Positions 25,466 through 34,650 of a stretch of DNA of 64,000 nt are shown piece by piece. The translations under genes and the position numbers were made by a program. This DNA comes from Rhizosphaericola sp047606825 (GTDB taxonomy: Bacteria; Bacteroidota; Bacteroidia; Chitinophagales; Chitinophagaceae), in contig JASGDY010000092.1 in the NCBI GenBank assembly GCA_047606825.1, forward strand, positions 69,827-133,826. Direction: 5' to 3'. How positions within the stretch are numbered: position 1 is the first letter of the stretch; each line of letters opens with the position of its first letter. A model generated the notes under the pieces. That model did not search any database. It worked only from the letters and a program-made list of their open reading frames with translations, and was not told the DNA's origin.

Positions 25466-27193
25466 ATGAAAAGACCATTCTTTTTCTTTTGTACGGTCAC
25501 GCTGTGCTACGTCGGGCAATCCATGGCACAGAATCCTATTGTCGGTGTCGGCATGGAGGTCGACCCTTACCGTTATGCGTCACAACGTACGGGACAATAT
25601 GACAACGGCACGGTCGCGTGTGCGCATCCGTTGGCGGCACAGGTCGGCGCTGCGGTGATGAAACGTGGGGGTAATGCATTCGATGCTGCGATTGCGACGC
25701 AGTTGGCATTGGCGGTGGTCTATCCTGGTGCGGGTAATATCGGTGGCGGTGGTTTTCTGACGGCCCATATCGCCGATTCCTCCAAGAACATCATGCTCGA
25801 CTTCCGCGAAAAAGCACCTTCCCATGCCAGCCGCGACATGTACCTCGACAAGGACGGTAATCCCGTATTGGAAAAATCCCAAAACGGCCATCTCTCCGTC
25901 GGCGTGCCGGGCACCGTTGCGGGTCTGTTCAAAACGCTTCCCTACGCACGGCTCCCTTTCAAAGACTTGATAGAGCCAGCTATCGCCTTGGCGGAAAAAG
26001 GCTTTGTCCTGACGGAAAAAGAAGCCAATGGGCTGAACGCCGACCGTGCTGATTTCCTGAAATACAATACCCAGCAAAAAATCGCTTTCGTAAAGGACAC
26101 AGGACTATGGCGGGCAGGTGACACGCTGGTGCAGCCTGACCTTGCGGCAACCTTGAAACGCATCCAAAAAGATGGCCCAAAAGGTTTCTACGACGGGAAA
26201 ACCGCCATGTACATCGTCGAGGAAATGCAGCGCGGTGGCGGCATCATTACTTTGGACGACCTGAACAACTATGAAGCAAAAGAGCGTATTCCTTTGGTTT
26301 TCCAGTACCGCGGTTACGACGTGGTCAGCACACCGCCACCAAGTAGCGGGGGACTGATATTGGCGCAGGTATTGCGGATGGTCGAGCCGTTTCCTGTTGC
26401 GGATTTGGGATTCCATTCGGCGTTGTCGATACATTTGATTGCGGAGGCAGAGCGGCGTTCCTTTGCCGACCGTGCCACATTTATGGGCGACCCCGATTTT
26501 TGGAAAGTGCCGGATTCCGCGTTGCTAAGCACCCGATACCTGATGCAGCGCATGAGTGATTTCAACCCGGATTCCGCAACGCCCTCCAAACTGGTCAATG
26601 CGGGCAATATCCCGATGAGCGAACAGACAACGCATATCAGCATCGCCGACCGACAGGGTAACATGGTGGCGATTACCACGACGCTCAATAACCATTTCGG
26701 AAGTAAGACCGTCGTAGGCAAAGCCGGATTTTTGCTCAACGATGAGATGGACGATTTCAGTGCCAAACCCGGTGTGCTCAATATGTACGGTGCACTCGGC
26801 GGTGACGCCAACGCGATTGCGCCCAACAAACGGATGCTGAGCGCGATGAGCCCGACATTGGTACTGAAAAATGGACAACCGTTTCTGGTACTGGGAACGC
26901 CGGGCGGTACCACCATCCCGACTTCCGTCATCCAGAGTATCGTCAATGTCATCGACTATAAGATGACGATTGAAAAAGCAATCGAGGCTCCCAAATTCCA
27001 CCACCAATGGTCGCCCGACATCCTCTATGTCGAAAAAGGTCTTGACACCATAGTATTGGACAGCCTAGGCAAAATGGGCTACAGTATCAAGGAACGCGGA
27101 CCTATCGGCCGCACGGAAATCGTGGAATTTAAAGATGGAAAACTATTGTCCGCTTCCGATCCCCGCGGTGACGACAGCGTGGCGGGATGGTAG
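25466..27193 (+). CDS. ggt: gamma-glutamyltransferase
   Basis: Exported N-terminal nucleophile hydrolase of 575 residues with signal peptide ending MAQN (residue 22). It cleaves the gamma-glutamyl bond of glutathione or transfers it to acceptors. The autoprocessing site precedes Thr388 in EQTTHISIADRQGN, aligned with the T391-T392-H393 of E. coli GGT; the small subunit begins there. The substrate-binding GGGGFLTAH and the oxyanion segment MSPTLVLKNGQPFLVLGTPGG are present. Large and small subunits both look complete. Gene stands alone with a LytTR gene convergent downstream. Confidence 0.95.
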   Translation: MKRPFFFFCTVTLCYVGQSMAQNPIVGVGMEVDPYRYASQRTGQYDNGTVACAHPLAAQVGAAVMKRGGNAFDAAIATQLALAVVYPGAGNIGGGGFLTAHIADSSKNIMLDFREKAPSHASRDMYLDKDGNPVLEKSQNGHLSVGVPGTVAGLFKTLPYARLPFKDLIEPAIALAEKGFVLTEKEANGLNADRADFLKYNTQQKIAFVKDTGLWRAGDTLVQPDLAATLKRIQKDGPKGFYDGKTAMYIVEEMQRGGGIITLDDLNNYEAKERIPLVFQYRGYDVVSTPPPSSGGLILAQVLRMVEPFPVADLGFHSALSIHLIAEAERRSFADRATFMGDPDFWKVPDSALLSTRYLMQRMSDFNPDSATPSKLVNAGNIPMSEQTTHISIADRQGNMVAITTTLNNHFGSKTVVGKAGFLLNDEMDDFSAKPGVLNMYGALGGDANAIAPNKRMLSAMSPTLVLKNGQPFLVLGTPGGTTIPTSVIQSIVNVIDYKMTIEKAIEAPKFHHQWSPDILYVEKGLDTIVLDSLGKMGYSIKERGPIGRTEIVEFKDGKLLSASDPRGDDSVAGW

Positions 27194-27405
27194 GTCATGC
27201 TGCCCTTGGCAGTTAGCTTTTAGACCCATCAGGCCAATAGCTAAAAGCTCTTCTTGAAAAAAATCCAAACGCAAAAACAGGTAAAGGCGCACGGTTGTAC
27301 GTCTTTTTTATCGACTCTGGGGAAATATTCCATAGTTCCGCTCCGCTACACTTGATACAGGAGATCGATGCTGATTACGGACTGCTGTACACTGACGATT
27401 GCACA

Positions 27406-28134
27406 TCATTCCTCACCCATCGACCATTCGTCCAGCAGCTTTTTGAACATGTCTTTGTAGATGTCCCCAACCATGATTTCCAAATCATTGATATGGACGG
27501 AGCTTTTGGTCAGATAGTCGATGTGCTGCTTGCCGATGATATAGGAGCGGTGGATGCGCAGGAACTGGCTTTCCGGCAATTTGGCTTCTATTGCCTTCAG
27601 GCTGCTGAGGAACATGACGGGCTTTTGCTTGCCTACCACCTGCACTTTTACGTAGTCCTTTACCGACTCCACCAATACAATATCACTGAACGGTATCCGC
27701 AGGTATTTGTAGTCCAGCCTTAAGAACAGGTATTCAGCGTGTTCTTTGACGACGACGGTCTGGTGCCTGGCTTTTTCTTCCTTTACTTTTAAGACAGCCC
27801 GCAGAAAATCCTCGTAATCTATGGGTTTGAGAAGATAGCCCACCGCGTTGACCTTATAGCCTTCTATGGCAAACTGGTCATAGGCGGTCGTAAATATCAG
27901 GTAGGGCTTTTCGCCACCCAGCTGCTGGATGAGCGCAGCCATCTGGATGCCGTTCAGATCCGGCATCTGGATATCGGACAGCACAAGGTCCACCGACTGC
28001 TCTTTTAGGAAATCGAGTGCCTGTATGGCGTTGTGGAAGGCACCTTTCAACTCCATGAAAGGCGTCCGGTTGACGTAGGTCTCCATCATCTTCAAGGCCA
28101 GAGGTTCGTCGTCTATGACAATACAGCTAATCAT
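27406..28134 (-). CDS. LytTR-family response regulator
   Basis: Response regulator of 242 residues: receiver domain (1-120) with acidic pocket IDDEP and phosphoacceptor Asp54 in LVLSDIQMPDLNG, Lys near FTTAYDQFAIEGYKVNAVGYLLKP, then a LytTR DNA-binding domain (about 135-235) with FLRLDYKYLRIPFSDIVLVES and FLRIHRSYIIGKQHIDYL. LytTR regulators bind DNA by beta strands. The gene overlaps the histidine kinase by 4 nt. The pair is divergent from the TolC-MacAB genes about 400 nt away and may control them. Confidence 0.94.
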   Translation of the reverse strand: MISCIVIDDEPLALKMMETYVNRTPFMELKGAFHNAIQALDFLKEQSVDLVLSDIQMPDLNGIQMAALIQQLGGEKPYLIFTTAYDQFAIEGYKVNAVGYLLKPIDYEDFLRAVLKVKEEKARHQTVVVKEHAEYLFLRLDYKYLRIPFSDIVLVESVKDYVKVQVVGKQKPVMFLSSLKAIEAKLPESQFLRIHRSYIIGKQHIDYLTKSSVHINDLEIMVGDIYKDMFKKLLDEWSMGEE

Positions 28135-29189
28135 TCATCGAGATTAATATGCAATGTAACCAAATATTTACCGTCTTTGTTGTCTATGTCCAGTTGATAT
28201 TTGCCGGGATACAACAGTTTCAACCTACGAATCGTGTTGTCCAGACCGATGCCACCGGCATCTGCCGAAGCGGCGTTTTCCTGTGTGCGTACTTCATTTT
28301 CCACAACCATCAAAAGCCGCTTGCCTTGTAGCTTGATGTGGATATGGATGCCGGATTGGTGGAGGGCGCTTACACCGTGCTTGAATGCATTTTCAATAAA
28401 CGGCAGCAATATCATGGGGCCTATGACATTGCTTTTGTCATCCACCTCGACCATGTAGGACACATCGATATGGTCGGGAAGGCGTAACTGCATCAGCGCG
28501 ACGTAGCTGTCCAGGAAATCCAGTTCTTTTTGCAAAGGGACTTTGTCAGGTTGCGTTTCGTAGATGACGTAGCGCATCATCCGCGAAAGTTTCTGTATGG
28601 TTCGCCGGGACTCTTCCACGTCGATGTAGCTCAGTGCATAGATATTGTTGAGCGTGTTGAAGAAAAAATGCGGGTTGATCTGTGCTTTCAGTTGCCCGAG
28701 TTCGGATACGACCCTTTGCCTTTCCGCCTCTTCCCGCAGCCGCTCGTCGTTCTGGCTATGTTTGATAGCCGCCATACTCGTGCTGATGCCCAATACCATC
28801 AGGGTTGCTACTACCATAAAACCTTCCACAAAACGCTCTTTGGGGCGTGGTCGTATCCCTGCCGCTATCAGGGCGTCATTGACATGCAACGCTTGCGAAA
28901 TTGCCAGCGACAAAAAATTGACGACAAACACCGCCATCAATATCCAAACAACAAATTCCCAATAGTTTTTCTTTCGAAAAGTCCGGTCATAGACAAAATA
29001 GATATTGGCATAAAATACAATCGCCAGGAGCAACAGACGCCCCATCTGTTCCAACCACAACACCATGGAAACTCTTGGCATATTGGTCATCGGTCCATGG
29101 AAAAGAAAAACATAACTCAGCAAACCCCACGTCAGTACATGGATGGCCGTCAGAGGGACATGGTTGTTTTTTTTCTTGGTAATAGACAT
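28131..29189 (-). CDS. LytS-type sensor histidine kinase
   Basis: Membrane histidine kinase of 352 residues with four predicted membrane helices (residues about 12-30, 50-67, 79-98 and 124-142), no sensory domain outside the membrane, then a His_kinase domain: the phosphoacceptor His174 lies in QLKAQINPHFFFNTLNNIYAL, and the HATPase part includes LLPFIENAFKHGVS and ADAGGIGLDN. Start taken at 29189 (MSITKKKNNHV); a longer frame to 29222 is possible. Forms a pair with the LytTR regulator it overlaps by 4 nt. Confidence 0.9.
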   Translation of the reverse strand: MSITKKKNNHVPLTAIHVLTWGLLSYVFLFHGPMTNMPRVSMVLWLEQMGRLLLLAIVFYANIYFVYDRTFRKKNYWEFVVWILMAVFVVNFLSLAISQALHVNDALIAAGIRPRPKERFVEGFMVVATLMVLGISTSMAAIKHSQNDERLREEAERQRVVSELGQLKAQINPHFFFNTLNNIYALSYIDVEESRRTIQKLSRMMRYVIYETQPDKVPLQKELDFLDSYVALMQLRLPDHIDVSYMVEVDDKSNVIGPMILLPFIENAFKHGVSALHQSGIHIHIKLQGKRLLMVVENEVRTQENAASADAGGIGLDNTIRRLKLLYPGKYQLDIDNKDGKYLVTLHINLDE

Positions 29190-29607
29190 CGGTGCAATAT
29201 TAGAAACTTGTGTCCAATACACTAAATTAATTCGACCAAAACAGTTCCGTTTCCCATTAAAGATTTATTTTAGTGGACGAAAGTGCTTTTATCCCGTGCG
29301 TTGCAAAAAAGGCACATTGAAAAGCTAGAGACCTTCGCCCGCCATTTCGACTATGTGAGGAACAATTTTCGCCGAAGGTAATCTCAGTTTGTTGTCAATA
29401 GGGTTCCATCTGTGGAGATTCCTCCCGATGGTCGGAATGACGGACTTGTACTTTCATTCAGTGTGAAGTATATGGCCACTTATACACGAAAGATTTTTAT
29501 ACGCAAACATTTCTGGCTCATCGGACAAAAACAACGGTTTAGCGAGCCAGAATGACCTTTAGTCGAATTGATTTCAAAACATCCCACATATTTTCTCTTT
29601 TTGTAAA
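29190..29607. other. intergenic region, 418 nt, divergent promoters expected
   Basis: Separates the LytS/LytTR genes from tolC. It must hold both promoters and any LytTR binding sites. A degenerate member of the palindromic repeat family is visible (GGAGATTCCTCCCGATGGTCGGAATGACGG split around 29417-29452). LytTR-site pairs could not be picked out by eye. No gene seen. Confidence 0.45.
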
Positions 29608-30948
29608 ATGAACAGAAAAGTCATACATCGAAAACGGTGCGCTTGGCCACTTGTGCTTTGCGCTTTCCTGTTGCCGACAATAATACATGCGCAGCAGGAT
29701 ACGTTGAGCCAAGCGGATCTGCCGGAGAAATGGTCGCTGGAAAACTGTCTTTCCTACGCCAAGGAACACAATATCTCCATCAACACCTTGCGCCTCACGC
29801 AAAAAACCAACGAACAAAGCCTGATACTCGCCAAGGCGGCGACATTGCCTAACCTTTATGGTTCCCTTGCGGACGACTATACGCATTACCAGAAAGGAAG
29901 CAGCGGCACGACCGGGTCGCTCGGGCTCTCCTCCGAAATGACCTTGTACAACGGCGGAACACTCAAAAACAACGTCAAAATCAACAAGCTGAATATTCAA
30001 ACCGCCGGTCTGGACGTAGAGGCAGCAAAAAACAGTATCTCCATATCCATCATCCAATATTTCACCAATATATTGATGGACAAGGAAACCATTGGCTATT
30101 ACCAGGACCTCGTTACTACGGACAGTGCGATTGTCAAGCAAATGGAGCAAAAGTTCAACGTAGGCTCCGCCGCCAAAAAAGACCTGATTGAATTGACGGC
30201 GCAACTCGCCAGTGACCAATATACGCTCACGACAGCCCGGAACACGGAACGCACGGACAAGCTCTATCTCAAGCAGCTCTTGCAATTGCCGTCCTATATA
30301 CAGTTTGAAGTTGCCTCCGATTCTCTCGTTGACAACCCGACACAGGACGTCACGCCGCTGCAAGACGTGATGGACTCCGCCATGGCGAGCCGTCCTGAAG
30401 TCCGCAGCAGCCAGTTGGCGATAGACGTTGCCAAGCTGAACCTTGCCAATGCGATGGCAGGTTACAAGCCCACGGTTACGCTTTCGGGTGGCATCGGCTC
30501 CAGTTACCAAGATTACAGCGGCGGCGTGGGTCGACAGTTGGGCAACAATTTTTACCAACAAGTGGGGGTTTCCGTTTCGATTCCTATCTTCACAAGGAAA
30601 GCAAACAAGACTAACGAGGCAAAAGCCAAGATAGCCTTGTCGCAGGCGCAACTGGACCTCCAAAGTACCAAGATGACGCTTTCCCAGGCCGTCGAGCAGG
30701 CGTATATCACCACGCAAAACAATATCAGTGCGCTGAACGCATCCGTCGAACAATTGAAATACAACACCGAAGCATACAGGATTTCAAAAGAGGAACTCCG
30801 AATCGGTTCGGCCAACACCGTAGAATTTGTACAGCAGAAAAACCTGTACATACAGGCAATCCAATCATTCACCAACGCCAAATACAATGCGCTCCTGTCT
30901 GAAAAGGTGTACCTTTTTTACAGAGGCGACAACTTGACGATACATTGA
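29608..30948 (+). CDS. TolC family outer-membrane channel protein
   Basis: Protein of 446 residues with signal peptide (ends about IIHAQ, residue 29) and the long coiled-coil helices and paired repeats of the OEP/TolC family: WSLENCLSYAKEHNISINT at the first repeat and DVAKLNLANAMAGYKPTVTL and EELRIGSANTVEFVQQKNLY in the second half. TolC trimers form the outer-membrane exit duct. First gene of a TolC-MacA-MacB operon, spaced 34 nt from the adaptor. Confidence 0.93.
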   Translation: MNRKVIHRKRCAWPLVLCAFLLPTIIHAQQDTLSQADLPEKWSLENCLSYAKEHNISINTLRLTQKTNEQSLILAKAATLPNLYGSLADDYTHYQKGSSGTTGSLGLSSEMTLYNGGTLKNNVKINKLNIQTAGLDVEAAKNSISISIIQYFTNILMDKETIGYYQDLVTTDSAIVKQMEQKFNVGSAAKKDLIELTAQLASDQYTLTTARNTERTDKLYLKQLLQLPSYIQFEVASDSLVDNPTQDVTPLQDVMDSAMASRPEVRSSQLAIDVAKLNLANAMAGYKPTVTLSGGIGSSYQDYSGGVGRQLGNNFYQQVGVSVSIPIFTRKANKTNEAKAKIALSQAQLDLQSTKMTLSQAVEQAYITTQNNISALNASVEQLKYNTEAYRISKEELRIGSANTVEFVQQKNLYIQAIQSFTNAKYNALLSEKVYLFYRGDNLTIH

Positions 30949-30982
30949 TTACATTAAACCACGACCATTAATTTTTTTATAA

Positions 30983-32173
30983 ATGAAGAAGAAAAAGAAG
31001 TATATAATCTGGACAATCATCGTAGTGGTACTTGCCGTATTGGCGTACTTCCTGTTTTTCAGGAAAGAGGAAAAGCAGATATCGCTGATAACAGAAACCG
31101 CCACCCAAGGTTATATCTCGGAAACCGTGAGCTCGACTGGCACCATAGAACCCGTCGATACGGTCGCTGTGGGTACGCAGGTCTCTGGTACAATCAACAA
31201 AATCTACGCAGACTACAACTCCACGGTCAAGAACGGAGAACTTCTGGCGACATTAGACCCCACATTGATGCAGGCCAACGTGGACGAGATCAAGGGAAAT
31301 CTGGCGGAGGCCCAGAGCACCTTGGTTTATCAAGATGGCAATTTTAACCGCCAAAAACAGCTATACCAGGTAGGTGCCATCAGTAAAGCCGATTATGACA
31401 ATGCGTTGAGTACCTACCAAGCAGCCAAAGCGTCCGTTGCTGCCATCAAGGCAGAGCTCGTCTCTGCCAACAAAAACCTGGACTATACCAAAATCTATGC
31501 GCCTACCGACGGTGTTGTCCTTAGCCGCAGCGTAAGTGTTGGGCAGACAGTTGCCGCCAGCTTCAGCACACCTACTTTGTTCACTATTGCCAAAGACATC
31601 AAGGATATGCAGGTGCAGGCCAAGATTGACGAAGCCGACATCGGCAATATCAAACAAGGCCAGAAAGTAACGTTTACCGTGGATGCCTATATCAACGATA
31701 TTTTCAAAGGCTCGGTCAACGAAGTGCGGTTGGAACCAACAACGAGTTCCAATGTCGTCACTTACACGACGATTATCAATGCGCCCAACGACGATATCAA
31801 GCTCAAACCCGGCATGACCGCGACCGTTACCATCTATACCAGTGAAGACAGCAACGCGCTTATCCTGCCCGTCAAGGCATTGAAATACGCGCCGGAAGAT
31901 TCGGCCGCTCTCAGACCCCGGTTCCAAATCATCCACGCCACCAAAAGCCAGAACGAACTACCCGACATCGCTTATGTCTGGGTCGTGAAAGGCAACCAAA
32001 TCATTGAGACCAAGGTCAAGACTGGACTCAACGACAACACACACGTGCAGATATTAGAAGGCATCAATGCCGGAGACAAAATACTGACAGGAACAACCAC
32101 CGTCGCTGTCGCCGCAGGAAGCGAGGATGCAAGCAATCCTTTCATGCCAAAATTCCCCAAAAGGAAAAAATAA
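30983..32173 (+). CDS. macA: MacA-type periplasmic adaptor subunit
   Basis: Membrane fusion protein of 396 residues with an N-terminal membrane helix after MKKKKKYI (residues 7-26). Order of parts: lipoyl-like half (GTQVSGTINKIYADYNSTVKNGELL), helical hairpin (residues about 95-165), second lipoyl half (IYAPTDGVVLSRSVSVGQTV), beta-barrel (VQAKIDEADIGNIKQGQKVTFTVDAY) and membrane-proximal domain (VKTGLNDNTHVQILEGINAGDKILTG). Belongs to the MacA branch that works with an ABC transporter. Followed 6 nt later by the ATPase gene. Confidence 0.92.
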   Translation: MKKKKKYIIWTIIVVVLAVLAYFLFFRKEEKQISLITETATQGYISETVSSTGTIEPVDTVAVGTQVSGTINKIYADYNSTVKNGELLATLDPTLMQANVDEIKGNLAEAQSTLVYQDGNFNRQKQLYQVGAISKADYDNALSTYQAAKASVAAIKAELVSANKNLDYTKIYAPTDGVVLSRSVSVGQTVAASFSTPTLFTIAKDIKDMQVQAKIDEADIGNIKQGQKVTFTVDAYINDIFKGSVNEVRLEPTTSSNVVTYTTIINAPNDDIKLKPGMTATVTIYTSEDSNALILPVKALKYAPEDSAALRPRFQIIHATKSQNELPDIAYVWVVKGNQIIETKVKTGLNDNTHVQILEGINAGDKILTGTTTVAVAAGSEDASNPFMPKFPKRKK

Positions 32174-32178
32174 ACAAC

Positions 32179-32928
32179 ATGGGTGATACGATTCTTGAAA
32201 TAAAGGAACTGAAACGGGATTTTGTCATGGGCGACCAAGTCGTCCATGCGCTGAAAGGCGTCACTTTCTCCGTTTCCAAAGGGGAGTTTATAACGATAAT
32301 GGGCAGTTCCGGTTCGGGGAAATCAACGATGCTCAACATCCTCGGCTGTCTCGACAAACCGACCAGTGGCGATTATTTTCTCGACACGGTAGCCGTCAAG
32401 ACCTTGTCCAGAAACCAGTTGGCTGAATTAAGGAACCATAAGATTGGATTTGTCTTTCAGGCATACAACCTGCTTCCAAGGACGACCGCACTGGAAAACG
32501 TGGAACTGCCTCTGCTCTACAATCCCAGCTTCAACGCCACGCAACGACGGGAACGTGCCATGCATGCACTCGAACAAGTCAAACTGGCAGAGCGTTATGA
32601 CCATACGCCCAACCAGCTTTCGGGTGGACAGCAACAGCGCGTCGCCATCGCACGCGCATTGGTCAACGATCCTGTAATGATTTTGGCGGATGAAGCTACC
32701 GGCAACCTCGACACGCGTACTTCCTACGAAATCATGTCCCTTGTACAGGATCTCAACCAGAAAGAGGGCAAGACCATCGTATTCGTCACACACGAACCGG
32801 ACATCGCGTCTTTCAGTAACCGCACCGTCATGTTAAGGGACGGAAAAGTACAGAAAGATTCCCCTAACGAAAACGTGCGCTCCGCCAAGGAAGCATTGGA
32901 GTCTTTGCCTGTTTCGGATGATTATTAA
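32179..32928 (+). CDS. MacB-type ABC transporter ATP-binding protein
   Basis: Nucleotide-binding subunit of 249 residues. Walker A GSSGSGKST is near residue 43-51, Q-loop FVFQAYNLLPRTTALENV, signature LSGGQQQRVAIARALVND, Walker B MILADEATGNLDT, switch VTHEPDI. In E. coli MacB this domain is fused to the permease; here it is a separate protein, which is frequent in Bacteroidota. The stop is followed at once by a copy of the A-rich boundary element, and 333 nt separate it from its permease gene. Confidence 0.92.
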   Translation: MGDTILEIKELKRDFVMGDQVVHALKGVTFSVSKGEFITIMGSSGSGKSTMLNILGCLDKPTSGDYFLDTVAVKTLSRNQLAELRNHKIGFVFQAYNLLPRTTALENVELPLLYNPSFNATQRRERAMHALEQVKLAERYDHTPNQLSGGQQQRVAIARALVNDPVMILADEATGNLDTRTSYEIMSLVQDLNQKEGKTIVFVTHEPDIASFSNRTVMLRDGKVQKDSPNENVRSAKEALESLPVSDDY

Positions 32929-33261
32929 AATAAAGGCAAAAGTAAAAAGGCAAAAACAAAAAGCGTAGTCAGCATTTAGACCATACGCAACAACCATTTT
33001 ACAATTTGCATAATATCTATTTTTTGCTGAATAAAAATATGTCATGAATAAATGGAATGCCTTACCGTCATTCCCGTGTATACAGGAATCTCAAGTAGCA
33101 GATTAGCTCCGATGATGTAAAGATTCCCGCACGCGGGAATACGCGAAGGTATTCACGATTTTTGTTGCGCGTTTTTATGTAACGTAAGGTATAGCGGCGT
33201 TTTTTATAGTTGTTTTTGGCTTTGGGCATTTTTACTTTTATCTTTTTACTTTTTACTTAAT
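32929..33261. repeat. 333-nt repeat-filled gap inside the MacB operon
   Basis: Bounded on the left by the A-rich boundary element (27-nt core at 32937-32963) and on the right by its T-rich reverse-complement relative (33229-33258), i.e. an inverted pair. The middle has palindromic repeat parts: GTCATTCCCGTGTATACAGG at 33068-33087 and GATTCCCGCACGCGGGAAT at 33121-33139. No gene. Such an interruption between two subunits of one transporter is unusual. Confidence 0.75.
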
Positions 33262-34488
33262 ATGAACATACTCAATATCATACGCATCTCACTCAAGGCG
33301 ATACAACGCAACAAGTTGCGGTCGTTCCTCACCATGCTGGGTATCATCATCGGTGTGGGGGCGGTCATCACGATGATGTCCATCGGGGAAGCATCCAAAC
33401 AAAATATCCGCAGCTCCCTTTCCAGTATGGGTTCCAATATGATTACCATCATGCCGTACAACAATATGGCAATGCCGGGTGGCGTGCGTATGAGCGCATC
33501 CGACATGGAAGTTCTCACTATGAACGACGTCAACCAGATACGGAAAAACGTCAACCTCATCAACCATATCTCTCCCGGTGTGCAATCCAGTGGACAATCC
33601 ATCAAAGGTGCCAACAACTGGCCGACGACCATGCAGGGTGTTGCGCCGGACTATCTCGATATCCGGGCATTGACGTTGAAGGACGGTGTCAATTTTTCCG
33701 ATGAACAGGTAAAGGAATTTGCTAAAGTCTGCCTCGTCGGCAAAACGGTCGTGGACAACCTTTTTCCAAACGGCGACGACCCGATTGGGCAGACCATACG
33801 TTTTGGAAATGTACCACTTCAAATAATCGGCGTGCTGTCGCCCAAAGGACAAAACACCTTTGGACAGGACCAGGACGACATCATCATCGCTCCCTACACA
33901 ACCGTGATGAAACGTATCTTGGCAACTACTTATTTACAGTCCATCTATGCTTCGGCGGTGAGCGAAGAGATGTCCGATTCCGCCGTGAGCGAAATATCGA
34001 CCGTTCTCCGCCAGGTACACAAAATCCGAAACGGACAGGACGACGACTTTACGGCCAGGACACAGGCCGAGCTGATCAGTATGATGAGCTCCACGAGCGG
34101 GATGATGACCACTTTACTGACCGCCGTGGCAGGCATTTCACTGGTTATCGGTGGTATCGGCATCATGAACATCATGTATGTCTCCGTGACGGAAAGGACG
34201 CGCGAAATCGGTCTGCGCATGTCCATCGGTGCCAAAGGTTCTGATATTCTGTACCAGTTTCTGATAGAGGCAATGCTGATTAGTATCGCTGGTGGTTTGA
34301 TTGGTGTCGTATTGGGCTTGGTCGCATCTTATGTCGTATCATCGATGCTACATTGGAACCTAGTCATTTCCCAAATGTCCATTGCCATATCCTTTATTGT
34401 CTGCGCGTTTACGGGTGTGTTTTTTGGGTATTACCCGGCGTTGAAAGCATCACGGTTAGACCCGATTGAAGCCTTGCGATATGAATAA
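33262..34488 (+). CDS. MacB-type ABC transporter permease
   Basis: Permease of 408 residues with the MacB topology: one N-terminal membrane helix (LRSFLTMLGIIIGVGAVITMM, residues about 19-39), a large periplasmic domain (residues about 60-280), and three C-terminal helices (GMMTTLLTAVAGISLVIGG, LISIAGGLIGVVLGLVAS, AISFIVCAFTGVFFGYYP). It ends with the family hallmark LKASRLDPIEALRYE. With the ATPase, adaptor and TolC protein it forms a tripartite mechanotransmission exporter; cargo (macrolide, peptide, toxin or siderophore) unknown. A terminator follows at 34567-34590. Confidence 0.93.
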   Translation: MNILNIIRISLKAIQRNKLRSFLTMLGIIIGVGAVITMMSIGEASKQNIRSSLSSMGSNMITIMPYNNMAMPGGVRMSASDMEVLTMNDVNQIRKNVNLINHISPGVQSSGQSIKGANNWPTTMQGVAPDYLDIRALTLKDGVNFSDEQVKEFAKVCLVGKTVVDNLFPNGDDPIGQTIRFGNVPLQIIGVLSPKGQNTFGQDQDDIIIAPYTTVMKRILATTYLQSIYASAVSEEMSDSAVSEISTVLRQVHKIRNGQDDDFTARTQAELISMMSSTSGMMTTLLTAVAGISLVIGGIGIMNIMYVSVTERTREIGLRMSIGAKGSDILYQFLIEAMLISIAGGLIGVVLGLVASYVVSSMLHWNLVISQMSIAISFIVCAFTGVFFGYYPALKASRLDPIEALRYE

Positions 34489-34566
34489 AGTAAGGCAAAA
34501 GTTAAAAGTCAAAAACAAAAAACTCCGCTACCGAAAGATGAGCGCATCGTTCTTGTGGTAATAAAT

Positions 34567-34590
34567 AAGCCCAGTTTGCAACTGGGCTTT
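34567..34590 (+). terminator. terminator after the MacB permease
   Basis: AAGCCCAGTT (34567-34576), loop TGC, AACTGGGCTT (34580-34589) followed by T. A near copy sits at 37108-37130 as part of the duplicated module. Confidence 0.75.
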
Positions 34591-34650
34591 AAATGTATTT
34601 AGACTGTTTATGGCAAGTTATACGATAATGAAATTCAATATAGAGCAATA

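Noticed and set aside
29539..30753. 404-codon open frame on the minus strand
   Set aside because: Shadow of the TolC gene; no recognisable domain and composition unlike neighbours.
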